Assembly (NCBI GenBank): GCA_050258815.1
Contig: JBLMZM010000090.1
Span: 1 to 64,000 of the forward strand
Direction: 5' to 3'
DNA length: 64,000 bases
Source: JAAXKN01 sp050258815
GTDB lineage: Bacteria; Bacteroidota; Ignavibacteria; Ignavibacteriales; SURF-24
Below, one piece after another: positions 9,901 to 18,705 of the stretch (the stretch's first letter is position 1; the number at the start of each line of letters is the position of its first letter). Under the pieces are notes generated by a model. The model was not told the origin of the DNA, made no database searches, and saw only the letters and a program-made list of their open reading frames with translations. Position numbers and translations under genes: made by a program.

Positions 9901-10196
9901 ACATTAGTTTCCTGAAAGTCGTTATGTGACCGGTATACAATGATAGTGATCCTGTTATTAATTGAATACCGGAAACTTTTCTGCAATAAAACCAGGGCGT
10001 CTTCGGCAGCTTTCGAAGTAAATTCCGCCAGCTTTCCCCCGCCGTCTGAAAAATATATGTCAAAATGTTTTGTCTGTATATAATACCAGGTATAATCCTT
10101 ATACTGCACTTTGTTTTGTCCGAACTGTGCATCCTGTGCAAACAAGCGGCTGAAGGAAAATACCAGGATCAGAAGTATTAATAAGTTCTTGCCCAT
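6999..10196 (-). CDS. Outer-membrane protein: metallopeptidase-like domain, PD40 beta-propeller and C-terminal barrel
   Basis: A 1065-residue exported protein with signal peptide MGKNLLILLILVFSFSRLFAQ. Residues about 30-290 form a gluzincin-like domain with HELSH at 136-140 and WFNEGMAEY (170-174 region) supplying a third zinc ligand. Residues about 295-600 hold about six WD40-like/TolB-type (PD40) blades with WSPDGKxIxF cores. The last 400 or so residues are rich in alternating beta strands and end in a terminal Phe (LGADF), as expected for a BAM-inserted barrel of the surface-antigen type. The order suggests a peptidase and propeller tethered to the outer membrane; which side they face cannot be told from sequence. 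No substrate is known. The gene is probably monocistronic. Confidence 0.85.
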   Translation of the reverse strand: MGKNLLILLILVFSFSRLFAQDAQFGQNKVQYKDYTWYYIQTKHFDIYFSDGGGKLAEFTSKAAEDALVLLQKSFRYSINNRITIIVYRSHNDFQETNVTDEYLEEGIGGFTEIFKNRVVLPFDGSYNNFRHVIHHELSHAVINDMFYGGSFQNIISKNINIQLPLWFNEGMAEYESLGWDTNTDMFIRDAIINEYLPDLNGLYGYFAYRGGQSVFYYISQKYGKEKVSEIVNKTRGSGDFEEALKASIGLNFEELNERWKKDLKKTYWPDIATRDDPDNFAKKLTDQKKEKGGSYNTVPAISPQGDKIAFISNRDIYFDVYIMNAIDGKIIKKLVEGNRTSEFEELNILAPGLTWSPDGKKIILTAKSNGFDVAYVIDVDSEDKDVLPIKMDGISSMKWSPNGSQLAFIGQNGTESDVYLYNMETRQSVNLTNDLFTDSDPSWSPDGKTIFFASDRRDVTNSAALPDTFSISNFNYHQTDLYALNVQTRQIIRITDLPNSDESSPIISPDGKELLFISSMNGINNIYKMNVNLSDPDSLRMDQSTIRPVTNSLNGIYQLSMSADGKKLVFSSFYDAAYNLFLMTNPFEPKTNKTKLEPTIYYASLLNPAKQDSAASGALNITVAQKDSTSKNVAVVSDSSRPQIFTGQVTVSKRDSVTSGRDFSRYVFGGRQDDTLGIRNPDFNPKNNLDKNGNFYVNKYKVSFSPDIVYANAGYSTLYGLLGTTVLSFSDVLGNHRLIGVTSMQIDLKNSDYGLAYYYLPKRIDYGIEAFHTARFIYLDRPGEVDLFRFRNYGGIFSASYPLNKFYRIDGSLSWLNVSSENLDNTNETPERISYIIPSISFVHDNTMWGYTAPIDGTRYNLTLFGNPYSGSKNLSFYSLVWDFRHYSRFWFDNAFVFRISGGYSGGENPQRFFIGGTDNWINRTFSTGEIPVNSASDFAFLTPALPLRGYNYAEKIGTKYSLLNLELRMPLIRYLVTGPIPLLFQNILGAAFIDAGSAWDDTKKLQLIGRENGTIVTKDLLMGTGVGARIFFLYFLVRFDVAWTYNLNSFSAPKYYFSLGADF

Positions 10197-10293
10197 CTTT
10201 TGCTCAATAATTTTTAATTATTAAATTTTTGCTTTAAATGTTAGACACTCCGGAAATGATTTAGGTTTCAATTCATTCCGGGGATGAAGTGAA

Positions 10294-12396
10294 CTAGAAG
10301 CTCTCGCCCACAATAAGGAAATCAATCTCTCTTTTATCCTGATCCACTCTAACCAGTTTAACAGTAATTTTATCCCCTAACCTGTAAACTTTATGGTGCC
10401 TTCTACCAATTAATGAATATTTTTTCTCATCGTAAATATAATAATCGTCCTCCATGTCGCGTAATCTGATCAGACCCTCAGCAAGGCTCTGGGTCAGTTC
10501 CACAAAAATACCGAAGTTAGTAATCCCTGAAATAACACCGTGAAAGTTTTCTCCCAGATGATTCTGCAAAAACTCAGCCTGTTTTAATTTCACAGATAAC
10601 CTTTCTGCACTGACTGCATTTCTTTCTGTAGCAGAGGTATGATCGCAGATTTCCTCCAGTTCAGTCAGATTATAATATTCTTTCCCGTTATTTTCACTGT
10701 AAAAATGGAGAAGTCTGTGAACAACCAGATCCGGATACCTTCTGATCGGGGAAGTAAAGTGAGAGTAAAACTTAAATCCAAGTCCATAATGTCCGATATT
10801 ATGCGTCGCATAAACGGCCTTTGCCATAGAACGGATAGCAACTTCATTGATGAGTGCTTCCTCCTCGGTATCTTTTACGCTGTCCAGGAGTTTCTGGAAT
10901 TCCTTGGTCTTGTTTGCTGCGGAGGGGTCGAAAGAATAGCCAAATGATTTTACAAATTTTGCAAACTCGATGATTTTTTCCTGGTCAGGAAGATCATGGA
11001 TCCTGTACACGAATGGCAGTTGGGTCTTTCTTTTAGAGTCACCTATATGTTTTGCCACGATCTGATTTGCCAGAAGCATAAATTCTTCGATCAGCATATG
11101 ACTTTCTTTTACTGTCTTTCGGGTAATACTGACGGGAATCCCGTTCTTATCCAGCTCGAATTTTACTTCGGGACTTATGAAGTTAATGCTGCCCTTACTC
11201 ATCCTTTTTTTTCTGAGTGTTCTGGCCAGTTTGTTCAACAGGGTCAGTTCCTCAAAAAAGTCACCCGACTGATTGTCAATTATTTCCTGAGCTTCGTCAT
11301 ACGTATAACGGCGCTTGCTGTTAATTACAGACTTCCTGATTTCGTAAGATACAATTGTGCCTGAGGGCTTAAGTTCGGCGACCACGGAGTATGTAAGCCT
11401 GTCCTCATGAGGGACGAGTGAGCAGATGGTATTGGAAAGTTTTTCCGGCAACATTGGTATTACCTTGCCCACAAAATAGACGCTGTTTCCCCTGCTCAGG
11501 GCTTCGTGATCAAGGTGTGTGCTCTCCTGTACGTAATGGCTTACGTCGGCAATGTGCACCCCGAGCAGATAATTCTGATTAGCCAGTATCTCAATTGACA
11601 CGGCATCGTCAAAATCCTTCGCATCCTCAGGATCGATTGTAAATACTGTTTTTTCCCTCAGGTCCAGGCGTTTAACAATTTCCTCGGCTGCAATCTTTCC
11701 GTTGATTGACTCGGCCTCTTTCAGTACGGATTTAGGGAAAACGTATGGCAGGTTAAATTCTCTGGCTAAAGACGCGATTTCAGCGTCGTAGGAACCAGCC
11801 TTGCCTAGTACTTCCTTTATTTTTCCTTCAGGATTAAGCAGGGGAGACTTCCATTCGATTTTATGTACAACAACCTTGTCGCCGCTCTTTGCACCTTTAA
11901 GATCATCCGGGCCAATGTATATATCCCTGTTAATATCCGGTTCATCAGGCTTGATAAAATAAAATGAGTTCGTTTTCTCCAGAGTTCCTACAATCTCCTG
12001 TCTGTATCTTTTTACTACATTTATGACCTGGCCTTCAAGGTTTTTCCCCTTTTTATTTGCAAGCAGAGATACTTCCACAGTGTCGCCGCTAAAGGCAGTA
12101 GACATATTCTGGGATGCGACGAAAATATCCTTAATTCCGGAATCTTTCATCAGCACAAAGCCATAACCCCCTTCGGTAACCTCAAGGGTTCCGACAAGCC
12201 GGCCAGCGGTTTTTGTAAGAAAGCTGTATCTCTTACCCGTTTTCTGCAATAATCCCTCTCTTACCAGGTCGTGAAGCATGGCTTTCAGGGAAGCATATTC
12301 GTGCTCACTGACAATATCCAGCTGTTTAGCCAGATCCCGGGCTTTCAGGCTTTTTCCCGGATGATTCTTAAAAAATGAAATTACTTTTTTCTTCAT
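10294..12396 (-). CDS. rnr: Ribonuclease R
   Basis: RNB-family 3'-5' exoribonuclease of 700 residues. It opens with a winged-helix-like segment (about 1-65), followed by cold-shock domains. The RNB catalytic core carries DPEDAKDFDDAVS (about residue 255), whose Asp residues bind Mg. Later come HIADVSHYV, FTSPIRRYPDLVVHRLLH, and a C-terminal S1 domain with GVISGITNFGIFVEL. The length suits RNase R rather than RNase II. The ATG shares one base with the tamB stop (TAATG), which suggests reinitiation coupling behind tamB. Confidence 0.96.
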   Translation of the reverse strand: MKKKVISFFKNHPGKSLKARDLAKQLDIVSEHEYASLKAMLHDLVREGLLQKTGKRYSFLTKTAGRLVGTLEVTEGGYGFVLMKDSGIKDIFVASQNMSTAFSGDTVEVSLLANKKGKNLEGQVINVVKRYRQEIVGTLEKTNSFYFIKPDEPDINRDIYIGPDDLKGAKSGDKVVVHKIEWKSPLLNPEGKIKEVLGKAGSYDAEIASLAREFNLPYVFPKSVLKEAESINGKIAAEEIVKRLDLREKTVFTIDPEDAKDFDDAVSIEILANQNYLLGVHIADVSHYVQESTHLDHEALSRGNSVYFVGKVIPMLPEKLSNTICSLVPHEDRLTYSVVAELKPSGTIVSYEIRKSVINSKRRYTYDEAQEIIDNQSGDFFEELTLLNKLARTLRKKRMSKGSINFISPEVKFELDKNGIPVSITRKTVKESHMLIEEFMLLANQIVAKHIGDSKRKTQLPFVYRIHDLPDQEKIIEFAKFVKSFGYSFDPSAANKTKEFQKLLDSVKDTEEEALINEVAIRSMAKAVYATHNIGHYGLGFKFYSHFTSPIRRYPDLVVHRLLHFYSENNGKEYYNLTELEEICDHTSATERNAVSAERLSVKLKQAEFLQNHLGENFHGVISGITNFGIFVELTQSLAEGLIRLRDMEDDYYIYDEKKYSLIGRRHHKVYRLGDKITVKLVRVDQDKREIDFLIVGESF

Positions 12397-15300
12397 TAAA
12401 ATATAAATTTATATCGTAGGGCAAGTTCGTTGATTTTTTCATTTATGCCAGTTGTCTCAACAATTGGGTCTTTCCTCTCAAACCGCATGAGGAAATTCTG
12501 ATTGAAAGGATACTCAAATTTGATATTTGCCTTGCTGAAATCCTGCAGTGCTTCGGTAGTACCGCCAATCGAATAGCGAAGGTTTTCGAGTTTACCGCTG
12601 ATACCAAATCTGTATTGGGATCCTCTCTGCTCAAGTTCTATACTTTTAACAACATCACCCAGCTGAGAGTTCGCAAAACTCGAAACCAGGCTGCCAAGCA
12701 GAGAAGTTCCATATCCAGCCAGAGCGTTGCCCTGCTGTGTCCTTTCATTGGCAGTAAGCTCGGGTGGGAATTTCCCTGAAATGATAAAAGAAATAGCATC
12801 TGCAGCATTATACTTAGGGGATGGGACGTCATTCTGTATATTGGATTCGCCAACGTAAACTGAAATATTGTTCTGATTATTTGCAAGTTTCTGGCCTAAT
12901 TCCTGCACAGATCCCTGCAGCTTAATCTTAACTGCTACTTTGCCTGAATCGACCGTGGCATTATGATCACCCACATAAGTTGCAACCAGATCAAGACGCG
13001 GGTTGGTCAGTTCGCTTTCAAAATAAATAGTACCCGTAGTTTCGAAAGTCTGGAAAAACGTAAGATTTGACCCTTCAAGAAGCTTGAACTCACCCTGAGT
13101 GACACCATTACTGCCATATGTTAAGTCACCATTAAGAATAGCCGTGAGCTGCTGGTTAAATTCCTTATTTACAATAACTACAATCTTGGCTTCATTATCA
13201 ATTTTAATATTGAGATCATAATTAAAACTGGAATTCTGCTGAGCCCTGGTTTTTGTACTGGGGCTGTATTTCTGCGACAGGGCAACTATTTTGTTAAATT
13301 CGACCTGTTTTTTATCAACAAATTTGGATGAGTCGATCACATAATGGTAAATATAATCGTCCTTGCCCCTGCCATATGATGCCTGCACCGGAACGACTGT
13401 CAGATCGGTATTTTTCAGTAATATTGTTCCTGTAAAGTCGCTGGCTCCGTTGTTATATGTAAAGTTCCAGTTTCCGTCAGATTGCACTACCAGATCTCCG
13501 TATACCGGAAGGGTAGCCTTTGATGAAGGGCTGAGGACGGCGAGGCTTCCGGACATAACTGCGTCAATGTTCTGGAGGGTTGTTCCGCTGAAATTAATTT
13601 TTCCGTTTCCGGATAGAGTCCCCTGATATTTAGTCTGACCCGTATTCTTAAGTGTCAGGTTATCGATTGAAATGGATTCATTTGCAAGGCTCACGTCCAT
13701 GTCCATTCCATAGGAAAGGTTATTTTCCTTCAGAAGGAACGAGGCATTACTCAAAGTGAGATGCCCGCCATAATTAAACTTGTCAGTTGTACCGCCAACA
13801 TTAAGATCCGCAATTAGTTTTCCACTCAGTCCTTTTACAAAAGGCACAAGTCCGCCAATGCTTGCCAGGTCAAAGTTATTGGACTTCAAAGAAGCAGTAA
13901 TTGGCTGTCCCTTCTGTAGCCTTTCTGTTACTCCCATAAATCCAAGGTCTATTGGAATATTACCTGCAATAGTCAGCAGGGGAACTGACTTATTATAAGC
14001 TGAATCAAGGACCACAATATCTGCCTTCAGCAGTTTCTCTGCATAGTCGAGATTGCATTGCAGGTTTCCAAGGTGTATCTTTTCGGCCGTTATTTTATCA
14101 ATATCAAGGTCTACCTTTATTAAAGGTTTATCAAGATAACCATTCATTGTGACAAGCATATTCAGGTTAGCCGAAACATTGGCATTTAATCCTGCCAGTT
14201 CCTTAATCAGCGATGCATCCAGGTTATCTATTTTCAGCCTGAGGTCACGCATGGAGCCGTTGCCGAGCAGTGATCCCATCATACTGATTCTTGAACCGTT
14301 TCTTATGAGTGCAAAATGCTGTATTTCAAAAGAATCCTTTGAGTAGATTGCAACAAGTGCACTATCGTTCACCAGCTCAACTTTTTTATAGTCAACCATG
14401 AACTTATTTATTGCAAATCTGAACTGATTCCGGGTCATATCACCTATACCTGCAATCTGTGCTTTCAGTGTGGTATCCATCTCTGAAGCAACATTGAAAT
14501 TCAGCAAATTATTCTTCAGATTTACTTCTACCAGAATATTTTTCAGGTCGGTACCCGAAAATATTCTTTCAGTAGTTAGTTTCATGTTAGCTGCCACGTT
14601 GTCAAAAGAGACCTCACTGTTTCCTCTGCTCACATCAAGTTTGAAACCAAGGTTAGAAATATAAATGAGGTTTGAGGGGGTAAGCATTTTCAGATATTTC
14701 AGATCTATATTGCTTGAAGCCGAGAAATTCCGGGCATCATTAGTTATCGTTCCGCCAATTGTTCCATCCATATCAATCTTATTTACACCGGTAAACATGG
14801 AAATCAGCTTAAAGTCCTTTATATTTAAGGTATAGTCTATGTACATGTCCTGGGCAATGATCTTTGGAATTTTCGTTTTATCCAGATTTACCTGTATCTC
14901 AAATTCTTTTGCCTTAAGTGAATCATTGAACAGAGCCATCGGATTAAATTCATAGACCTTCTGCAGTATAGATTGGGTTATGATTTTGGATTCATAGCCT
15001 ACAATAGCCGCCGCATCGTCAATTGAATAGTTGCCTCTGACGTTCATATCCATAAAATCCGAATTTAGAGTGATCAGCCTTTCGTTTGCAGCCGGACGGG
15101 TATAGGCAACCTCCAGGTTCATCGGGTCAATGGTTTTGTTTTTATAGGTGGATTGTGCCAGCGCGAGCTTAAAGTTGCTTTCCATTTTGTGGAAATCGAA
15201 GCTCCTGCCTGTAAGATTAAATCCAAAGTTCAGATTGGTAACCATGGACGTATCGGTAACAAACTTATTCAGGTCGAGGTTGGCAACGTTACCCGAGATA

Positions 15301-16865
15301 TTATAAACAGGGTTCTGTCTGTCCCTGATATCCAGATTTCCATCCACATTAATCCCGGCATTTCTGGCCAGAGAGGCCAGTCTCATTATGATTCTGCCGT
15401 TATCGGCAACAGCATTCAGCTTTAGAGAATCGATGAGGTATTCTCTGAACTTTGAATCATTCAGCCTCAGCTGGACCTGGGCATTCATGTCATTTGGCTG
15501 AATTCCTTCGCCTTTTACAGTAATGTTTGTATTAAGAAACGTGCTGATGTTTGCAAAGGGTTCGACATTTAATTTCTCGGTTTTCAGATTTACGTCATAT
15601 TTCATTTTGGGTGAGGAGAAATCCAGTGCGGCTGTACCCGAGACGGAGCCCTCCGGAAGATCCATTTTCAATATGGTCTTAAAGTTATTTGGCTTACCAT
15701 CAAAATCGATATTTATATTTTTTATCTGCAGGTTTTTATATACGGGAATTTTGCCACCCGGCATTAGTTCAGCGATATCCGGCTGATTGATATAGGAGTC
15801 CTTAATTGAAACCTTTATGTACATATCCCTGGGTTTTTGGAGGTTTCTGACGATTCCATCGGCCTTCAGGTGGGTTTGCAGGTAATCCAGTGACAACTGG
15901 TCCAGGCTAATATTCCCAAAGGTTCCTGTGGCCTTAAATTTTGTCTTGAGCGTACCTTTCAGGAAATCTGTGGTAGCAAATGAAGACAGGTCGGCAAAAT
16001 CAAACATTCTGGCGTTAAGCTCAACGCTGATTGGGGAGTTCTTCAGATCTGCCATCTGGAAGTTGCCGAACAGATTTAATTTTTCCATGCTGGCATACAG
16101 GTCCAGGTCGGTCGTATTTGTCCTCAGGACCAGATAATCCACCTTTGCATTGTGGTCAGTCAGATAAAAATTTCCCCTCAGGTCACGCAGTCTGAAATTC
16201 TGCAGGTTAACCTTGGCCCTGGATCCGCTGATCTTGAGCTGGTAGTTATGGTTGTTCATGTCTGCAAAAGCATTCAATGCCAGGTAAAGACTGTCGATCC
16301 GCATGTCATTCATATTCAGGGCCGGGTAAGATTTAATGCTATGACTATTTTCCCAGGTAGCATTCTTAAGGCTTATGTTATTCAGGCGCAGGTCGGCCAC
16401 AGTAATCGTAAAAGGAAACGAGGAGGATGTTGTATCCTTTGGTTTTGGTTTACTGAGTTTGGAAAAATTATAAACACCGTTAGAATCCTTGATCAGGTTT
16501 ATTTTTGCGTCAGCCAGCTCAAGGCTTCTTACATATATTCTCTTGAGCAAAAGCTGGAGCGGACTGGTTTTGACGGCCAGTTTATTGGCAAACAGGAGAG
16601 TATCATTATCAACCAGCAGGGAAGTATTGCGCAGTGTCAGCGACGTAAATATGGTGCCGTCTATTTCCTCAATATTCAGCTTTCCGTTAATAGAAGAATT
16701 AACCTGTGAAATTACCTGTGTGCGCAGTACTTCACGGAAAGTTTTTGTCTGTGTAAATCCCAGCAATAACAAAATAAACACAATAAGCCCTATAAAAAAG
16801 TAAAGAAAGACATTTACTATCTTCCTAAACGTGCTTTTTTTAGGTTTTGCCGGTTGTGTTGCCAT
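12396..16865 (-). CDS. tamB: TamB-like translocation/assembly module protein
   Basis: A 1489-residue AsmA/TamB-type protein. A single N-terminal membrane anchor lies near residues 16-40 (VNVFLYFFIGLIVFILLLLGF). It is followed by a very long series of amphipathic beta strands typical of the bridge-like lipid-transfer proteins. The C-terminal ~400 residues form the conserved DUF490/TamB region and end in an aromatic residue (YKFIF). TamB spans the periplasm and is linked to phospholipid transport and outer-membrane protein assembly. No tamA is adjacent; bamA lies 9 kb away. The gene overlaps rfaE2 upstream and rnr downstream by one base each. Confidence 0.92.
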   Translation of the reverse strand: MATQPAKPKKSTFRKIVNVFLYFFIGLIVFILLLLGFTQTKTFREVLRTQVISQVNSSINGKLNIEEIDGTIFTSLTLRNTSLLVDNDTLLFANKLAVKTSPLQLLLKRIYVRSLELADAKINLIKDSNGVYNFSKLSKPKPKDTTSSSFPFTITVADLRLNNISLKNATWENSHSIKSYPALNMNDMRIDSLYLALNAFADMNNHNYQLKISGSRAKVNLQNFRLRDLRGNFYLTDHNAKVDYLVLRTNTTDLDLYASMEKLNLFGNFQMADLKNSPISVELNARMFDFADLSSFATTDFLKGTLKTKFKATGTFGNISLDQLSLDYLQTHLKADGIVRNLQKPRDMYIKVSIKDSYINQPDIAELMPGGKIPVYKNLQIKNINIDFDGKPNNFKTILKMDLPEGSVSGTAALDFSSPKMKYDVNLKTEKLNVEPFANISTFLNTNITVKGEGIQPNDMNAQVQLRLNDSKFREYLIDSLKLNAVADNGRIIMRLASLARNAGINVDGNLDIRDRQNPVYNISGNVANLDLNKFVTDTSMVTNLNFGFNLTGRSFDFHKMESNFKLALAQSTYKNKTIDPMNLEVAYTRPAANERLITLNSDFMDMNVRGNYSIDDAAAIVGYESKIITQSILQKVYEFNPMALFNDSLKAKEFEIQVNLDKTKIPKIIAQDMYIDYTLNIKDFKLISMFTGVNKIDMDGTIGGTITNDARNFSASSNIDLKYLKMLTPSNLIYISNLGFKLDVSRGNSEVSFDNVAANMKLTTERIFSGTDLKNILVEVNLKNNLLNFNVASEMDTTLKAQIAGIGDMTRNQFRFAINKFMVDYKKVELVNDSALVAIYSKDSFEIQHFALIRNGSRISMMGSLLGNGSMRDLRLKIDNLDASLIKELAGLNANVSANLNMLVTMNGYLDKPLIKVDLDIDKITAEKIHLGNLQCNLDYAEKLLKADIVVLDSAYNKSVPLLTIAGNIPIDLGFMGVTERLQKGQPITASLKSNNFDLASIGGLVPFVKGLSGKLIADLNVGGTTDKFNYGGHLTLSNASFLLKENNLSYGMDMDVSLANESISIDNLTLKNTGQTKYQGTLSGNGKINFSGTTLQNIDAVMSGSLAVLSPSSKATLPVYGDLVVQSDGNWNFTYNNGASDFTGTILLKNTDLTVVPVQASYGRGKDDYIYHYVIDSSKFVDKKQVEFNKIVALSQKYSPSTKTRAQQNSSFNYDLNIKIDNEAKIVVIVNKEFNQQLTAILNGDLTYGSNGVTQGEFKLLEGSNLTFFQTFETTGTIYFESELTNPRLDLVATYVGDHNATVDSGKVAVKIKLQGSVQELGQKLANNQNNISVYVGESNIQNDVPSPKYNAADAISFIISGKFPPELTANERTQQGNALAGYGTSLLGSLVSSFANSQLGDVVKSIELEQRGSQYRFGISGKLENLRYSIGGTTEALQDFSKANIKFEYPFNQNFLMRFERKDPIVETTGINEKINELALRYKFIF

Positions 16866-17347
16866 TATTTACTATAACGCTCCAGTATGATACTGATAAT
16901 TTTGGATGTTGACTGTTCACTGACAAAATTGATTGTTTTGACCTCGCCTCCGTTGCTTTCAACGACATCTCTGCCCACGATGTTATTTATACTCCAATCG
17001 GCTCCCTTTACAAGAATATCAGGGATAATTGTATCGATAAGATTTCCTGGAGTATCCTCGTCAAATAAAGTTACATAATCTACAGCTTTCAGATTGGCGA
17101 CCAGTGTAGCTCTTTCAATCTCGGGAATAATCGGGCGAAGCTCTCCCTTGATGTTCCTGATTGATGAATCGCTGTTGATGCCAACAATAAGAATATCCCC
17201 CAGTTGTTTTGCCTTTGATAAATAATCCACGTGTCCGGCGTGCAGGATATCAAAACATCCGTTTGTAAAGACAACCTTACGCCCCTGTTCCCTGAGTTTA
17301 TTACGAACTTCAAGTATCTCTTTTCTATTTAAAATATTATTTTCCAC
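16865..17347 (-). CDS. rfaE2: D-glycero-beta-D-manno-heptose 1-phosphate adenylyltransferase
   Basis: Nucleotidyltransferase that makes ADP-heptose from heptose-1-phosphate for LPS core. The motif TNGCFDILHAGHVDYL is the HxGH class signature, and KGADWSINNIVGRDVVESNGG is typical of the C-terminal half of HldE. Here it is a separate protein of about 160 residues. The start is uncertain: GTG at 17347 gives the usual length, while a TTG at 17377 would add ten residues. Its stop shares one base with the tamB start. The kinase partner, rfaE1, lies directly upstream. Confidence 0.94.
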   Translation of the reverse strand: MENNILNRKEILEVRNKLREQGRKVVFTNGCFDILHAGHVDYLSKAKQLGDILIVGINSDSSIRNIKGELRPIIPEIERATLVANLKAVDYVTLFDEDTPGNLIDTIIPDILVKGADWSINNIVGRDVVESNGGEVKTINFVSEQSTSKIISIILERYSK

Positions 17348-17416
17348 CAGATATACGATCCCTTTTTGATTATACAATTATTTTTGACCTTTTAGCAATA
17401 AGGTCATCTGTGACTA

Positions 17417-18415
17417 TTAAAACTCCAGATCTTTCTCTACTTCCTCAAAAAGTTTGTCGGCTTCGATAGGTATAATGCCAACTTCTTCACAGACCAGGCC
17501 GCCTGCATAATTTGCAAGATAGGAAGCCTCATAAATATCTGCTTTTGCTGCCAGTGCCACGGTAAGGGTAGAAATAACGGTATCCCCGGCTCCGGAGACG
17601 TCTGCAACTTTTCTGGCCTTGGTTGGTATTCTTTTTTCATCGGTGCCTTCTTCAAATATGGCAATACCTTGTTCTCCAAGCGTCAGAAGTATATATTTAG
17701 CTTTCAGCTTATCCAGCAGCATATTACCGGCTGTATCAATATCTTCTTCGGATTTAATTCTAATGCCGAAAGCATCTTCTGTTTCTTTCCTGTTAGGTTT
17801 GAAGACAGTAACGTTCTTATAGTTGAAAAAATTATTGAACTTAGGGTCTACCGTAATAATAACACCATTTTTGTTGGATAAGTTTATAATTTCTTCGATT
17901 AAGAAGGGAGTAAGTACCCCTTTATTATAATCCTGAAGAATTACGCCATCGAATTCATGAATGTTTGAACGCACAAAATCCAGTATTTTATCTTCGATAT
18001 TTTTGCTGATGTATTCCTTTTTCTCCTGATCAATTCTTACTATATGCTGATTTTGCGCAATGACTCTTGTTTTAGCGGTAGTCGGACGGGTATCATCGAT
18101 AATAATGCCTGCAGAGGTTATTCCCGATTCTTCCATCAAGGAGCCGAATATAGATCCATGATTATCATATCCGATAATACCAACAGGAACAGGGATACCT
18201 CCCAGCTTTATAATATTCAGGGCAACGTTAGCGGCTCCCCCGAAACGGTAGAATTCGTTGTCAATTTCAATAACGGGTACCGGAGCCTCCGGCGAAATTC
18301 TCCTGACGTCCCCCCAGAAATAGCAGTCCAGCATCATATCCCCGATAACGGCGATCTTTTTTCCTGCAAAATTATTCTTTAATTCCCCGAGTCTTTCTTT
18401 TGAAATTTTGATCAT
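17417..18415 (-). CDS. rfaE1: D-glycero-beta-D-manno-heptose-7-phosphate kinase
   Basis: PfkB-family sugar kinase of 332 residues, corresponding to the N-terminal half of HldE. It phosphorylates heptose-7-phosphate at C1. Motifs are FGGAANVALNIIKLGG near residue 57, VDPKFNNF, KPNRKE, and the catalytic anion-hole segment ADVSGAGDTVIS (about residue 270). It is the first gene of the rfaE1-rfaE2-tamB-rnr operon. The preceding 290 bases are non-coding and probably carry its promoter. Confidence 0.95.
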   Translation of the reverse strand: MIKISKERLGELKNNFAGKKIAVIGDMMLDCYFWGDVRRISPEAPVPVIEIDNEFYRFGGAANVALNIIKLGGIPVPVGIIGYDNHGSIFGSLMEESGITSAGIIIDDTRPTTAKTRVIAQNQHIVRIDQEKKEYISKNIEDKILDFVRSNIHEFDGVILQDYNKGVLTPFLIEEIINLSNKNGVIITVDPKFNNFFNYKNVTVFKPNRKETEDAFGIRIKSEEDIDTAGNMLLDKLKAKYILLTLGEQGIAIFEEGTDEKRIPTKARKVADVSGAGDTVISTLTVALAAKADIYEASYLANYAGGLVCEEVGIIPIEADKLFEEVEKDLEF

Positions 18416-18611
18416 AATGCCTCAAAAATTATAATTTAATCACGTCAGATATTATGCGTTCCCCGGCAGGGTAGCACCCATTCCAGGGCCAAAAATCTGA
18501 CAGCACTTAACTGAATATTCATATGGCCTGGTTACAAAGCCTGAATTACAAAGTTATTAAAAATATCTATAAATTTTGAAATAAACCGTAAAATTTAAAG
18601 GAATTTAACGC

Positions 18612-18654
18612 ATAAAGCCGGATTATCCTGTTAAAACGGATAGTCCGGCTTTAT
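18612..18654. terminator. Terminator-like hairpin
   Basis: A 17-bp stem (ataaagccggattatcc paired with its complement, one G-T wobble) with a 9-base loop lies between the end of the propeller gene (18706, minus strand) and the start of rfaE1. T-rich sequence flanks it on both strands but the T tract is short. It most likely ends the propeller-gene transcript. The rest of the 18416-18705 gap shows nothing else recognisable. Confidence 0.7.
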
Positions 18655-18705
18655 TATTAAACTTAGTGAAGCTATACATCCCGGCAATACATTCCGGCTG
18701 AAGTT

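Noticed and set aside
16152..16709. A 185-codon + strand frame inside tamB
   Set aside because: Antisense to the start of tamB; no start signal and no domain.
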